A stretch of 33,964 nucleotides of DNA, taken from JAFAVZ01 sp036009105 (GTDB lineage: Bacteria > Acidobacteriota > Thermoanaerobaculia > Gp7-AA8). The DNA lies in contig DASYMJ010000010.1 in NCBI GenBank assembly GCA_036009105.1, positions 1-33,964 on the forward strand, in the 5' to 3' direction. Both the position numbers and the translations under genes were made by a program. The notes beneath the pieces are model-generated. The model was not told where the DNA came from, ran no database searches, and saw only the letters and a program-made list of their open reading frames with translations. This document shows, piece by piece, positions 27,954 through 33,964 of the stretch (its first letter is position 1; each line of letters opens with the position of its first letter).

Positions 27954-28018
27954 GGCCGGCTCTCAGCCGGCCCGGCTATCCTTTGACTGCGGGCCGGCTG
28001 AGAGCCGGCCCTACATTT
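27946..28018. repeat. Double-hairpin palindrome, family B copy 2
   Basis: Two perfect 28-bp arms (27946-27973 and 27991-28018) around a 17-nt centre (GGCTATCCTTTGACTGC). Each arm folds by itself (GGGCCGGCT with AGCCGGCCC around CTC), so both a long cruciform and two short hairpins are possible. The left arm contains the merR stop TAG. The right arm ends CATTT, whose last two bases belong to the TAA stop of the fRMsr gene. This is the best-preserved copy, together with copy 3. Confidence 0.95.
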
Positions 28019-28478
28019 ACCGCCCGAATAGCGCCACGATCCGTTCCAGACCCACCCGGTCCTCCTCGTCGAACGCGTCCAGCTCGTCCGAATCGACATC
28101 CAGCACGGCGATCAGTTCCCCGGCCGGCCCGAATACCGGCACCACGATCTCCGAACGCGAGTTCGGGTCGCACGCAATGTGTCCCGGGAACGCGTGCACG
28201 TCCGGCACGATGACGGTCTGGCGGCGGGCGGCGGCGGTGCCGCACACGCCTTTGCCGAATTCGATCTGCAGGCAGCCCACCGTGCCGATGTAAGGGCCGA
28301 CCACCAGGCGCGTGCCGCAGACCCGGTAGAAGCCGGTCCAGAAGAAGTGGGGGAAGCGGTTGGCCAGAACGGAATTGATCGTCGCCATCAGGGCGATGTC
28401 GTCGAGGCTCGTGCCTCCCTCATCGCTCCAGATGGCGACGACCGACTGATAGCACTCGTCGTAAGCCGCCCGTTTCAA
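28017..28478 (-). CDS. msrC: Free methionine-(R)-sulfoxide reductase (GAF-domain fRMsr)
   Basis: A 153-residue cytosolic GAF-fold enzyme that reduces free methionine-(R)-sulfoxide. The family pattern is intact: F-W-T-G-F-Y, L-V-V-G-P-Y-I-G, G-K-G-V-C-G-T-A, H-A-F-P-G-H-I-A-C-D and S-E-I-V-V-P-V. The three cysteines Cys69, Cys79 and Cys103 have the 10- and 24-residue spacing of the E. coli enzyme (84, 94, 118). The frame is open up to 28703, but the family N-terminus and length point to TTG 28478. That TTG overlaps the stop of the small ORF at 28579-28475 (TTGA), so translation is probably coupled. Its stop TAA touches family B copy 2. It follows the glgA gene on the same strand. Confidence 0.9.
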   Translation of the reverse strand: MKRAAYDECYQSVVAIWSDEGGTSLDDIALMATINSVLANRFPHFFWTGFYRVCGTRLVVGPYIGTVGCLQIEFGKGVCGTAAARRQTVIVPDVHAFPGHIACDPNSRSEIVVPVFGPAGELIAVLDVDSDELDAFDEEDRVGLERIVALFGR

Positions 28479-28579
28479 CGTCTGCGATTCGTGCGTACCG
28501 GCTGCGGCGCGAGCTTCCGGCCGCGGCCTGTCGCGATCAGCAGGAGCGCTACGGCCGCTGCGGTCAACATTCCGATCAT
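28475..28579 (-). CDS. Predicted 34-residue single-helix membrane protein
   Basis: The ORF begins at ATG 28579 behind a strong Shine-Dalgarno (AGGAGG, 5 nt before). It encodes M-I-G-M-L-T-A-A-A-V then a hydrophobic run A-L-L-L-I-A-T-G, and ends with a basic tail (R-G-R-K, R-R-R). The prediction is one membrane helix (about 2-17) with a positive C-terminus inside the cell. The stop overlaps the TTG start of the fRMsr gene by 4 nt. It may be a true small protein, or a leader peptide that controls fRMsr translation. No homologue is recognised. Confidence 0.55.
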   Translation of the reverse strand: MIGMLTAAAVALLLIATGRGRKLAPQPVRTNRRR

Positions 28580-28623
28580 GCCGCCCTCCTGCGGTCTCAT
28601 TCTGCATCGCAGGTGCCACTCCT

Positions 28624-30090
28624 TCACGCCGCGCCCGCGCGGCGGTAAACATCCTCATACTGCCGGGCCGAGCGCTCCCACGAAAAGTCCTCGCCCATCC
28701 CATTCGCCTGCAGCGTCTTCCACAAACGCGCGTCCTTGTGGTTGAGCATGCCGAGCCAGGTGGCCAGGTACAGCTCCGACGAAGACGCGCTCAGGAACCC
28801 GAAGCCGTTCGCCTCCTCCTTGTTCGTCCCGTCGAACGGCTCGACCGTATCGGCCAGGCCGCCGGTCAAGCGCACGATGGGCAGCGTGCCGTAGCGCAGC
28901 GCGTACATCTGATTCAGGCCGCATGGCTCGTAGATGGACGGCATGAGCAGCATGTCCGCGCCGGCGTAGATGCGGTGCGCCAGCGCGTTGTCGAAGGTCA
29001 GCCAGGCGCGGCACGCATCCTTCCGCTGCTCCGCGATCCGCGCGAACGCTTCCTCGAAGCGCGGCTCGCCGCTGCCGAGGATCGCGAACTGCGCGCCGGC
29101 GCCCAAGAGCTTGTGCAGGACGGGGATGAGCAGCTGGAAGCCCTTCTGCTCGACGAGGCGGGAGATGATGCCGATGAGCGGCGTCTTCGCCTTGTACTTG
29201 AAGCCGGCCTCTCGGGCCAGCATCCGCTTGTTGATGGTCTTGCCGTGCAGCTTGCCCGCTTCGTAGCTCGCCTCGAGCAGCGGATCGGTCGAGGGATCCC
29301 ACTCCTCGACGTCGATCCCGTTCAGGATGCCGGTCAGCTTCCAGGACAGCAGGCGCAACACGCCGTCCAGCCCCGCGCCGTGCTCCGGCGTGCGGATCTC
29401 GTTCGCGTAGTTCGGCGAGACGGTCGTGACCTGGTCGGCCAGGATGATGCCGCCCTTCATCGGGTTCAGATCGCCGAAGTGCTCCAGCGCGTCGGGCGCC
29501 CAATAGCGGCTGTGCAACCCGAGGTGGCGGAAGCGGTCCACGCTCGCCACGCCCTGGTAGTGCAGGTTGTGGATGGTGAAGACGGAGTGCGCGTTGCGGA
29601 AGGCGTCGCTGCCGCGCAATCCGGAATGCAGGTAGACCGGCAACAGCGCGGCGTGCCAGTCGTGCGCATGCACGACGTCCGGCGCGAAGGCGAACTGCTC
29701 GCAGCCGCGGATCACGGCGCGGCAGAAGACGGCGTAGCGCTCCAGGTAGTCGTCGTAGCCGTCCGGGCGCGCGGCGTAGATCTGCGGCCGGTCGAACAGG
29801 AACGCGTTCTCGACCAGCAGGAGCGGGATGTCGGTGCCGGGGAGCGAGGTGCGCCAGTAGCGGATCTCCGCCACCCAGTCCGCCCACGAGAGAGCGAACG
29901 TCTCGCTGATCGGCTCCGGCTCGACGCCGTTCTTCGCGAACCACTCCCGCGCCTGCCGGTAGAAGGGCATGAAGATCGCCACGTCGTGCCCCAGCCGGCG
30001 CAGCGCCTTCGGCAACGAGCCGCAAACATCCCCCAGCCCGCCCGTCTTGGCAACAGGAGAAACCTCGGCCGAAGCGAAGAGGATGCGCAT
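28624..30090 (-). CDS. glgA: Glycogen synthase (ADP-glucose type, GT5)
   Basis: A 488-residue GT5 enzyme that extends alpha-1,4-glucan from ADP-glucose. It begins M-R-I-L-F-A-S-A-E-V-S-P-V-A-K-T-G-G-L-G-D-V with Lys15 of the K-T-G-G-L motif binding ADP-glucose. H-D-W-H-A, L-N-G-I-D-V-E-E-W-D-P, and the C-terminal P-S-I-Y-E-P-C-G-L-N-Q site with the catalytic glutamate are present. The length fits the bacterial family (about 480). The ATG at 30090 follows the stop of the MEMO gene without a gap. Together with GH15 at 5536-7563 it indicates glycogen storage. No glgC or glgB is in the window. Confidence 0.96.
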   Translation of the reverse strand: MRILFASAEVSPVAKTGGLGDVCGSLPKALRRLGHDVAIFMPFYRQAREWFAKNGVEPEPISETFALSWADWVAEIRYWRTSLPGTDIPLLLVENAFLFDRPQIYAARPDGYDDYLERYAVFCRAVIRGCEQFAFAPDVVHAHDWHAALLPVYLHSGLRGSDAFRNAHSVFTIHNLHYQGVASVDRFRHLGLHSRYWAPDALEHFGDLNPMKGGIILADQVTTVSPNYANEIRTPEHGAGLDGVLRLLSWKLTGILNGIDVEEWDPSTDPLLEASYEAGKLHGKTINKRMLAREAGFKYKAKTPLIGIISRLVEQKGFQLLIPVLHKLLGAGAQFAILGSGEPRFEEAFARIAEQRKDACRAWLTFDNALAHRIYAGADMLLMPSIYEPCGLNQMYALRYGTLPIVRLTGGLADTVEPFDGTNKEEANGFGFLSASSSELYLATWLGMLNHKDARLWKTLQANGMGEDFSWERSARQYEDVYRRAGAA

Positions 30091-30900
30091 CTACGACACC
30101 ACGATGGAAGCGTATCCCACCACGTGTCCGTAGTCGCCGTTGATGTCGCCCGACGTGGCGTGCTTGAGCAACTCCGCTTTCGTCGCGCCGAGCTTCTTCG
30201 CGGCGATGAGCATGGTGGTGGTGGGGATGAAGCCGCACATGGAGACGTCGAACTCTTCGACCACGCGCCAGAGCTCGCGCGGCTCGAGGCGCAGCACCTC
30301 GTCGATGGCCAGCTGGTCCTTGCGCAGCGTGGTCTGCTGGTCCTCGTAGTGATTCAGGTCGGAGCTGGCCAGGATGCCGATCTCCTCCCCGTGCACCACG
30401 TCCGCAATGGCGTTGCCGATCTCTTCGCAATATTCGTAGCGATGCGCGCCGAGGCAGATGGGGACGAAGGTGAAGTCGCCTTCGAGCTGCTGGAGAAACG
30501 GCAGCTGCACTTCCAGCGAGTGCTCGCGCGCGTGCGCCTTCGCGTCCTCTTTCAGCAGAGGCGTGCGCTGCATGAGCGCATCGGCGAGCGGCGTATCGAT
30601 GGCGGCGTCGCCGAGCGGGGTCCGCCACGCGCCTTCGCGGTTGATGGCCGCGAAGTGGCCGAGGCCGGTGTGGTTCGGGCAGAGGATGATGAAACGCTTC
30701 GGCAGCTCGGCCCGCGTGTAGAACGCCGCCGCCACGTGGCCGCTGTACATCAGCCCCGCGTGCGGCACCACGGCGCCGATGAAGCGCCGCTTCGTCTCCG
30801 ACGGCGGGTTCGCTCCGATGCACGCCTCGACCTGCGCGCGAAGGCGGGCCGGGCTGCCTTCGTAGAACGAGCCGGCGACGGCGGGCGGGCGGATTTGCAT
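30091..30900 (-). CDS. amrB: MEMO1-family protein (AmmeMemoRadiSam system protein B)
   Basis: A 269-residue protein of the MEMO fold, related to class III extradiol dioxygenases. Metal-site residues seem kept: V-P-H-A-G-L-M-Y-S-G (near 47), C-P-N-H-T-G (about 75-80), S-L-E-V-Q-L-P-F-L and S-S-D-L-N-H-Y. The later M-C-G-F-I-P cysteine matches that of human MEMO1. Genomically it is often next to an AMMECR1 gene and a radical-SAM gene (AmmeMemoRadiSam system). Here it stands alone between glgA and the M14 peptidase. Its function is not known. Its start is 18 nt from the family B copy 3; an AGGG ribosome site is 9 nt upstream. Confidence 0.88.
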   Translation of the reverse strand: MQIRPPAVAGSFYEGSPARLRAQVEACIGANPPSETKRRFIGAVVPHAGLMYSGHVAAAFYTRAELPKRFIILCPNHTGLGHFAAINREGAWRTPLGDAAIDTPLADALMQRTPLLKEDAKAHAREHSLEVQLPFLQQLEGDFTFVPICLGAHRYEYCEEIGNAIADVVHGEEIGILASSDLNHYEDQQTTLRKDQLAIDEVLRLEPRELWRVVEEFDVSMCGFIPTTTMLIAAKKLGATKAELLKHATSGDINGDYGHVVGYASIVVS

Positions 30901-30917
30901 GATCGAAGCCCTGTGGC

Positions 30918-30990
30918 AAATGTAGGGCCGGCTCTCAGCCGGCCCGCAGTCAGAGAATAGCTGGGCCGGCTGAGAGCCGGCCCTACATTT
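30918..30990. repeat. Double-hairpin palindrome, family B copy 3
   Basis: Two perfect 28-bp arms, 30918-30945 and 30963-30990, identical in sequence to those of copy 2. The 17-nt centre (GCAGTCAGAGAATAGCT) is the reverse complement of the copy 2 centre with only 3 of 17 differences, so the two copies are inserted in opposite orientation. It directly follows the M14 stop (TGA at 30993-30991) and precedes the MEMO gene. The left outer edge reads TACATT on the minus strand, a possible -10 for the MEMO gene. Confidence 0.95.
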
Positions 30991-33531
30991 TCAGTCGCGC
31001 GGGAAGCTGGGCGAGTACAACACCGCATTCAGGAACAGCGGCAGCGTCCCTCTCCAGAACAAACGAAAGTGCGGGTCGTCCGCGAACGTGATCACCGTTC
31101 CCTTGCCGTACGGCTCGCTCACCACGAATGCGGAGCCTTTCAGCCGGTCGATCGACTCCGGCCAGGCGACGCCGGAAACGAGCGGGTTGTCCTTCGCGAT
31201 GGTGACGATGTTGTCCACGCGATGCGTCGCCGGCAGGAACGCGCTGCTCCCTTCGATCAGCACCGCGGGCGGGCGCGGAATGCCGAAGGTGAGATAGGAG
31301 CGGTCGTTGATCGCGGTGCGGAACGCCGAGCCGGGGATGCGGTAGTCGTTGTAGCGCTCGTCGCCAGTCGGCTTCGCGTCATCCGCCTTCTTGGGCGGCT
31401 CCCACGGCTTGATCTTCGAGATCTCGATGTCCTTCTCCCGCAGGAACGAGCTCGCCCCTTTGACCGCCACGAGCGTGCCGCCGCCGCGGATCCAGGCCTG
31501 CAGCTTCTCGATGCCGCGTTTGCCCAGGTGGTCGGCGTAGCCGCCGCCGTCGGGGAGGACGAGGACGCCGTAATGGTCGAAATCGAGGTTGCGCAGCTGC
31601 TCCAGCGGCAAGGTGGTGTGCGGAATCGGCGTGTCGACGTCCAGCGTGTGCCAGAGCATGCCGAAGGAGGTCGCGCCGGTGCCGCTGCCGCCGACCAGAC
31701 CGATCTTCGGATCCTTGACGTAGTGGATCTTCTCCGAGCCGAAGGCGGTGCCGCCCATCCAGCCGCTCTCCAGCGGCACGACGTCGACATCCGCCGCCCT
31801 CGCGGCGCGCTCCAGCGCGGCATCGAGGTCCTTGTTGCTCCCCTTGAGCACGATGAGCGTGCCGCGCACGAACGTCTTGTCGCCGACGACGAGGTCGCTG
31901 TCGGTCACGCTGAAGTTGATGCCGTTGCGCAGCAGCTCACCGGCCAGGCGATAGACATTCGGCGCGTTGCCGTCGACGAGATAGCCGTACTGCGCGGGGC
32001 GGAACGCGGCCCGCGGCGCCTTCTCGTAAGGCTTCGTCTGCATCGTCACCGGAGCGGCGACAAAGTACGTCTCCACGTTCATGGCCAGCGGCAGCGACCA
32101 GGTGGTGAGGTCGTAGAACTCGTCCGGCTCGTCCGCCACCGCCTTCTCGCGCTGCGCTTCGAGGAAGCCTTTCGGGAACGCCGGGCTCTTCTCCAGCAGC
32201 GTCTGCACCAGCCTTCCGAGCGGCTGCTTCGTGCTCACCACCGCCGTCCCGGCCGGAAAGGTCCGGCTCTCCTGAGCCTCGGCGTCGACGCGTTGCGCGC
32301 GCGTGGTGAGCGGCGCGGTCAGCGTCGCCACCTGCACCGACTCGCGCTGCAGCATGTCGAGCATCGGCTCGAAGTTCGGCGAGGTGGGCAACACAAAGTA
32401 CGTCGTCTTCGCCGTGTCGATCTGCGAGCGGACGGCTTCCCACGTGTAGCGCAGCAACTCCTCGCGATGCGCGGCCGCCGTGCGAAGCGTGGTCATGCCG
32501 GTCGTGTAGTGCTCGTCGATGCGATGGGCAAGCGTGAGGTCCGCGCCGTCCTCGCGGCGGAACAGCGTGCCGGCGCGGCCGCCGCCAGCCACCTCGTACG
32601 TCATCCCCACCGCGCCATGCAGCGCCGGCCAGGAGTCGCCGTACGCCGGATAGAAGAGGTCGAACGTCTCGGCCACGAAGAACGGCCAGTTGCGCTTCGA
32701 GAACTCCGTGGCGTTCGCCCGGCCGAACACCTCCAGCCACTTCTCCACGTCCTTCGGCAGGTTGGTGTTGATCGGTTTCGCGTCGGGCGGGAAGAAGTAA
32801 GTGTTGTTCGCCCCCATCTCGTGGAAGTCGACGAACACCTGCGGGTTCCACACGCGGTACTGAGCCACGCGGGCGCGGGTCTCCTGCTGCGAGGTCCAGG
32901 CCCAGTCGCGGTTCATGTCGATGAGGTAGTGGTTGTAGCGCCCGCCCGGCCACGACTCCTGATGCTCCATCGCATCGGGACTCGCGTTCGGCGCCGCGCC
33001 GCGCGAGCGGTGGAACCACTGTACGTACCGCTCGCGCCCGTCCGGGTTCTGCAGCGGATCGATGAGGACGACGAGGTTGTCGAGGATCTGCTGCGACTCC
33101 GGATCGCGCAAGAGCGTCGAGGCCACCCGCATCGCCGCCTCGGCTGAATTCGACTCGTTGCCGTGGATGCCGAAGCCGAGCCAGACGACGGCCGGCGTGT
33201 TCTTCGCGATCTCCGCCGCGCGCGCGGCATCGGCATCGCCGTTGGCCAGCGCGGCCACGTTGCGGCGGATGTCTTCCAGCGCGGCGCGGTTCTTTGGCGA
33301 GGTGATCACGGCCATGGCCAGCGGCCGGCCTTCGTACGTCTGGCCGAATCGCTGCACGGTGATGAGGTTGGAGTGCTTCGGGAGCTCCTCGAAGTAGCCG
33401 AGAATGCGGTCCCAGGTCGTGAAGCGCTCGCCGAGCGGGTACCCGAGGTACTCGTCCGGGGTGGGCACCTGCGCGACGGCGGCCGATGCGGCCGCCAGGA
33501 GGACCAACGCGATGAGAAAACGACGAATCAT
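30991..33531 (-). CDS. Secreted M14-family zinc carboxypeptidase with C-terminal extra domain
   Basis: An 846-residue protein with a Sec signal peptide (M-I-R-R-F then a hydrophobic run and A-V-A-Q, cleavage about after residue 20). The M14 domain covers about 30-330. Zinc ligands are His123 and Glu126 in H-G-N-E-S and His237 in V-D-F-H-E-M-G. The substrate-site arginine is in D-M-N-R-D-W, and the catalytic Glu313 is in T-Y-E-V-A-G. The rest (about 350-846) has two alpha/beta-looking parts, the latter with V-L-P-D-G-G-G-Y and W-I-R-G-G-G-T-L-V-A, like class I glutamine-amidotransferase-like folds. It likely digests peptides or cell-wall fragments in the periplasm. The start ATG 33531 is preferred over ATG 33537 because the GAGGTG ribosome site has 6 nt of spacing to it. 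Confidence 0.9.
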   Translation of the reverse strand: MIRRFLIALVLLAAASAAVAQVPTPDEYLGYPLGERFTTWDRILGYFEELPKHSNLITVQRFGQTYEGRPLAMAVITSPKNRAALEDIRRNVAALANGDADAARAAEIAKNTPAVVWLGFGIHGNESNSAEAAMRVASTLLRDPESQQILDNLVVLIDPLQNPDGRERYVQWFHRSRGAAPNASPDAMEHQESWPGGRYNHYLIDMNRDWAWTSQQETRARVAQYRVWNPQVFVDFHEMGANNTYFFPPDAKPINTNLPKDVEKWLEVFGRANATEFSKRNWPFFVAETFDLFYPAYGDSWPALHGAVGMTYEVAGGGRAGTLFRREDGADLTLAHRIDEHYTTGMTTLRTAAAHREELLRYTWEAVRSQIDTAKTTYFVLPTSPNFEPMLDMLQRESVQVATLTAPLTTRAQRVDAEAQESRTFPAGTAVVSTKQPLGRLVQTLLEKSPAFPKGFLEAQREKAVADEPDEFYDLTTWSLPLAMNVETYFVAAPVTMQTKPYEKAPRAAFRPAQYGYLVDGNAPNVYRLAGELLRNGINFSVTDSDLVVGDKTFVRGTLIVLKGSNKDLDAALERAARAADVDVVPLESGWMGGTAFGSEKIHYVKDPKIGLVGGSGTGATSFGMLWHTLDVDTPIPHTTLPLEQLRNLDFDHYGVLVLPDGGGYADHLGKRGIEKLQAWIRGGGTLVAVKGASSFLREKDIEISKIKPWEPPKKADDAKPTGDERYNDYRIPGSAFRTAINDRSYLTFGIPRPPAVLIEGSSAFLPATHRVDNIVTIAKDNPLVSGVAWPESIDRLKGSAFVVSEPYGKGTVITFADDPHFRLFWRGTLPLFLNAVLYSPSFPRD

Positions 33532-33558
33532 GCACATCACCTCGCGGGGCGCATTGTA
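33532..33558 (-). promoter_or_regulatory. Probable -10 and ribosome site for the M14 peptidase gene
   Basis: On the minus strand TACAAT (33558-33553) is followed by a 21-nt leader with GAGGTG before the ATG at 33531. The -10 touches the first codon of the divergent small membrane gene (ATG 33559), so the two genes share or exclude promoter use. No good -35 is seen. Confidence 0.45.
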
Positions 33559-33816
33559 ATGATCTGGCAAGTGCTTTCGACCAGCGGCGCGGTGCTGGTG
33601 CTCGCCGCGTACGCCGCGCACCAGACGAAGCGCATCCACGCCGACACGGTCGCCTACCAGCTCCTCAACTTCCTCGGCGGAACCGGATTGTTCATCACCG
33701 CCATCATCACCAGGCAGGTCGGCTTCATGCTGATGGAAGGCTCCTGGGCGGTGATCAGCGCGTGGGGCTTGTGGAAGGTGCTGCGCGGAGAGCACGACGT
33801 GACGCCGTTGCCGTGA
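33559..33816 (+). CDS. Small three-helix membrane protein (CBU_0592-like family)
   Basis: An 85-residue membrane protein with hydrophobic helices at about 5-20, 35-51 and 59-75. The pattern G-A-V-L-V-L-A-A-Y-A-A-H then Y-Q-L-L-N-F-L-G-G-T-G-L and a third W-A-V-I-S-A-W-G-L-W helix matches the CBU_0592-type domain, found as small solo proteins or fused to other membrane proteins. The function is unknown. The start is ATG 33559; no Shine-Dalgarno is seen. A family B palindrome begins 21 nt after its stop. Confidence 0.75.
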   Translation: MIWQVLSTSGAVLVLAAYAAHQTKRIHADTVAYQLLNFLGGTGLFITAIITRQVGFMLMEGSWAVISAWGLWKVLRGEHDVTPLP

Positions 33817-33836
33817 ACATACCCGCCCGAACCGCG

Positions 33837-33939
33837 ATGTAGGGCCGGCGCTCCAGCCGGCCCGCGGGGGCCAACCCGCCCCAGGCCGCCATCCCGGATC
33901 GGGCATCCTCGGGCCGGCTGGAGAGCCGGCCCTACGTTT
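33837..33939. repeat. Double-hairpin palindrome, family B copy 4 (divergent, long centre)
   Basis: Left arm 33837-33863 (ATGTAGGGCCGGCGCTC then complement) and right arm 33911-33939 (GGGCCGGCTGGAGAG then CCGGCCCTACGTTT). The arms still form hairpins but are no longer identical. The centre is 47 nt of GC-rich DNA not related to the other copies. It follows the small membrane gene, and its right end reads CCCTACGTTTCA, where TCA could be the stop of a minus-strand gene. Confidence 0.85.
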
Positions 33940-33964
33940 CAGGTTTCCGCCACCACCTCATCCT
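33939..33964 (-). CDS. Possible 3' end of a minus-strand gene running in from the right
   Basis: Reading minus, a TGA stop at 33941-33939 is preceded in frame by seven codons giving D-E-V-V-A-E-T. The stop abuts the family B repeat exactly as in copies 1 to 3, where minus-strand genes end there. Too short to identify or to be sure it is coding. Confidence 0.3.

Overview
The window is gene-dense, high-GC DNA (roughly two-thirds G+C by eye) from a Gram-negative-type (diderm) bacterium. The evidence for an outer membrane is a set of lipid A/LPS core genes (waaA, lpxK, a lauroyl-type acyltransferase and a heptosyltransferase-like GT9) and a partial MlaE permease. The mixture of lysine 2,3-aminomutase, a CobA-HemD fusion, HemX next to HemA, a GH15 enzyme, a large secreted M14 peptidase, several dispersed palindromic repeats and signs of leaderless transcription suggests an uncultured-type soil or sediment lineage. 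Acidobacteriota is my best guess, but nothing in the window settles it. I see no phage genes, insertion sequences, CRISPR arrays, rRNA or tRNA. No gene-free stretch exceeds 300 bases.

Layout. 1-1968 (minus): SDR oxidoreductase, alanine racemase and the start of an MlaE permease, overlapping each other. 2030-5068 (plus): PuuD-like membrane protein, PhzF-type isomerase, GNAT, dGTPase-like HD hydrolase. 5175-9580 (minus): fmt, rsmB and a GH15 glucan hydrolase as one overlapping unit, then HU, whose promoter lies inside the 3' end of the GH15 gene. 9706-10870: a small lipoprotein and a secreted TPR protein, divergent. 10945-22195 (minus): nine genes in an almost gap-free chain, kamA, two ATP-grasp ligases, GNAT, hemX, hemA, hemC, cobA-hemD and a giant membrane glycosyltransferase-like protein. 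22287-23543 (minus): hflX. 23652-27953 (plus): waaA, lpxK, lpxL-like, waaF-like, merR. 28017-33531 (minus): fRMsr, a 34-residue membrane ORF, glgA, a MEMO-family protein and a secreted M14 peptidase. 33559-33816 (plus): a small CBU_0592-like membrane protein.

Most interesting system. The kamA-ligase-ligase-GNAT block (18515-22195) has the content of an undescribed beta-lysine pathway. The radical-SAM aminomutase keeps every lysine-specific active-site residue I can check. It is translationally coupled to two different D-Ala-D-Ala-ligase-like ATP-grasp enzymes and an acetyltransferase. I infer a beta-lysine-containing dipeptide or amide, or an acetyl-beta-lysine-related solute. The block runs straight into the tetrapyrrole genes through 4-nt overlaps.

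Other signals. Three families of palindromic repeats occur. One of them (four copies) sits exactly at stop codons and even supplies the stop codon of merR. -10 boxes lie 6-13 nt upstream of several start codons that lack a Shine-Dalgarno sequence, which suggests leaderless mRNAs. Three small palindromes sit at operator-like positions. A 34-residue membrane ORF overlaps the TTG start of the fRMsr gene.
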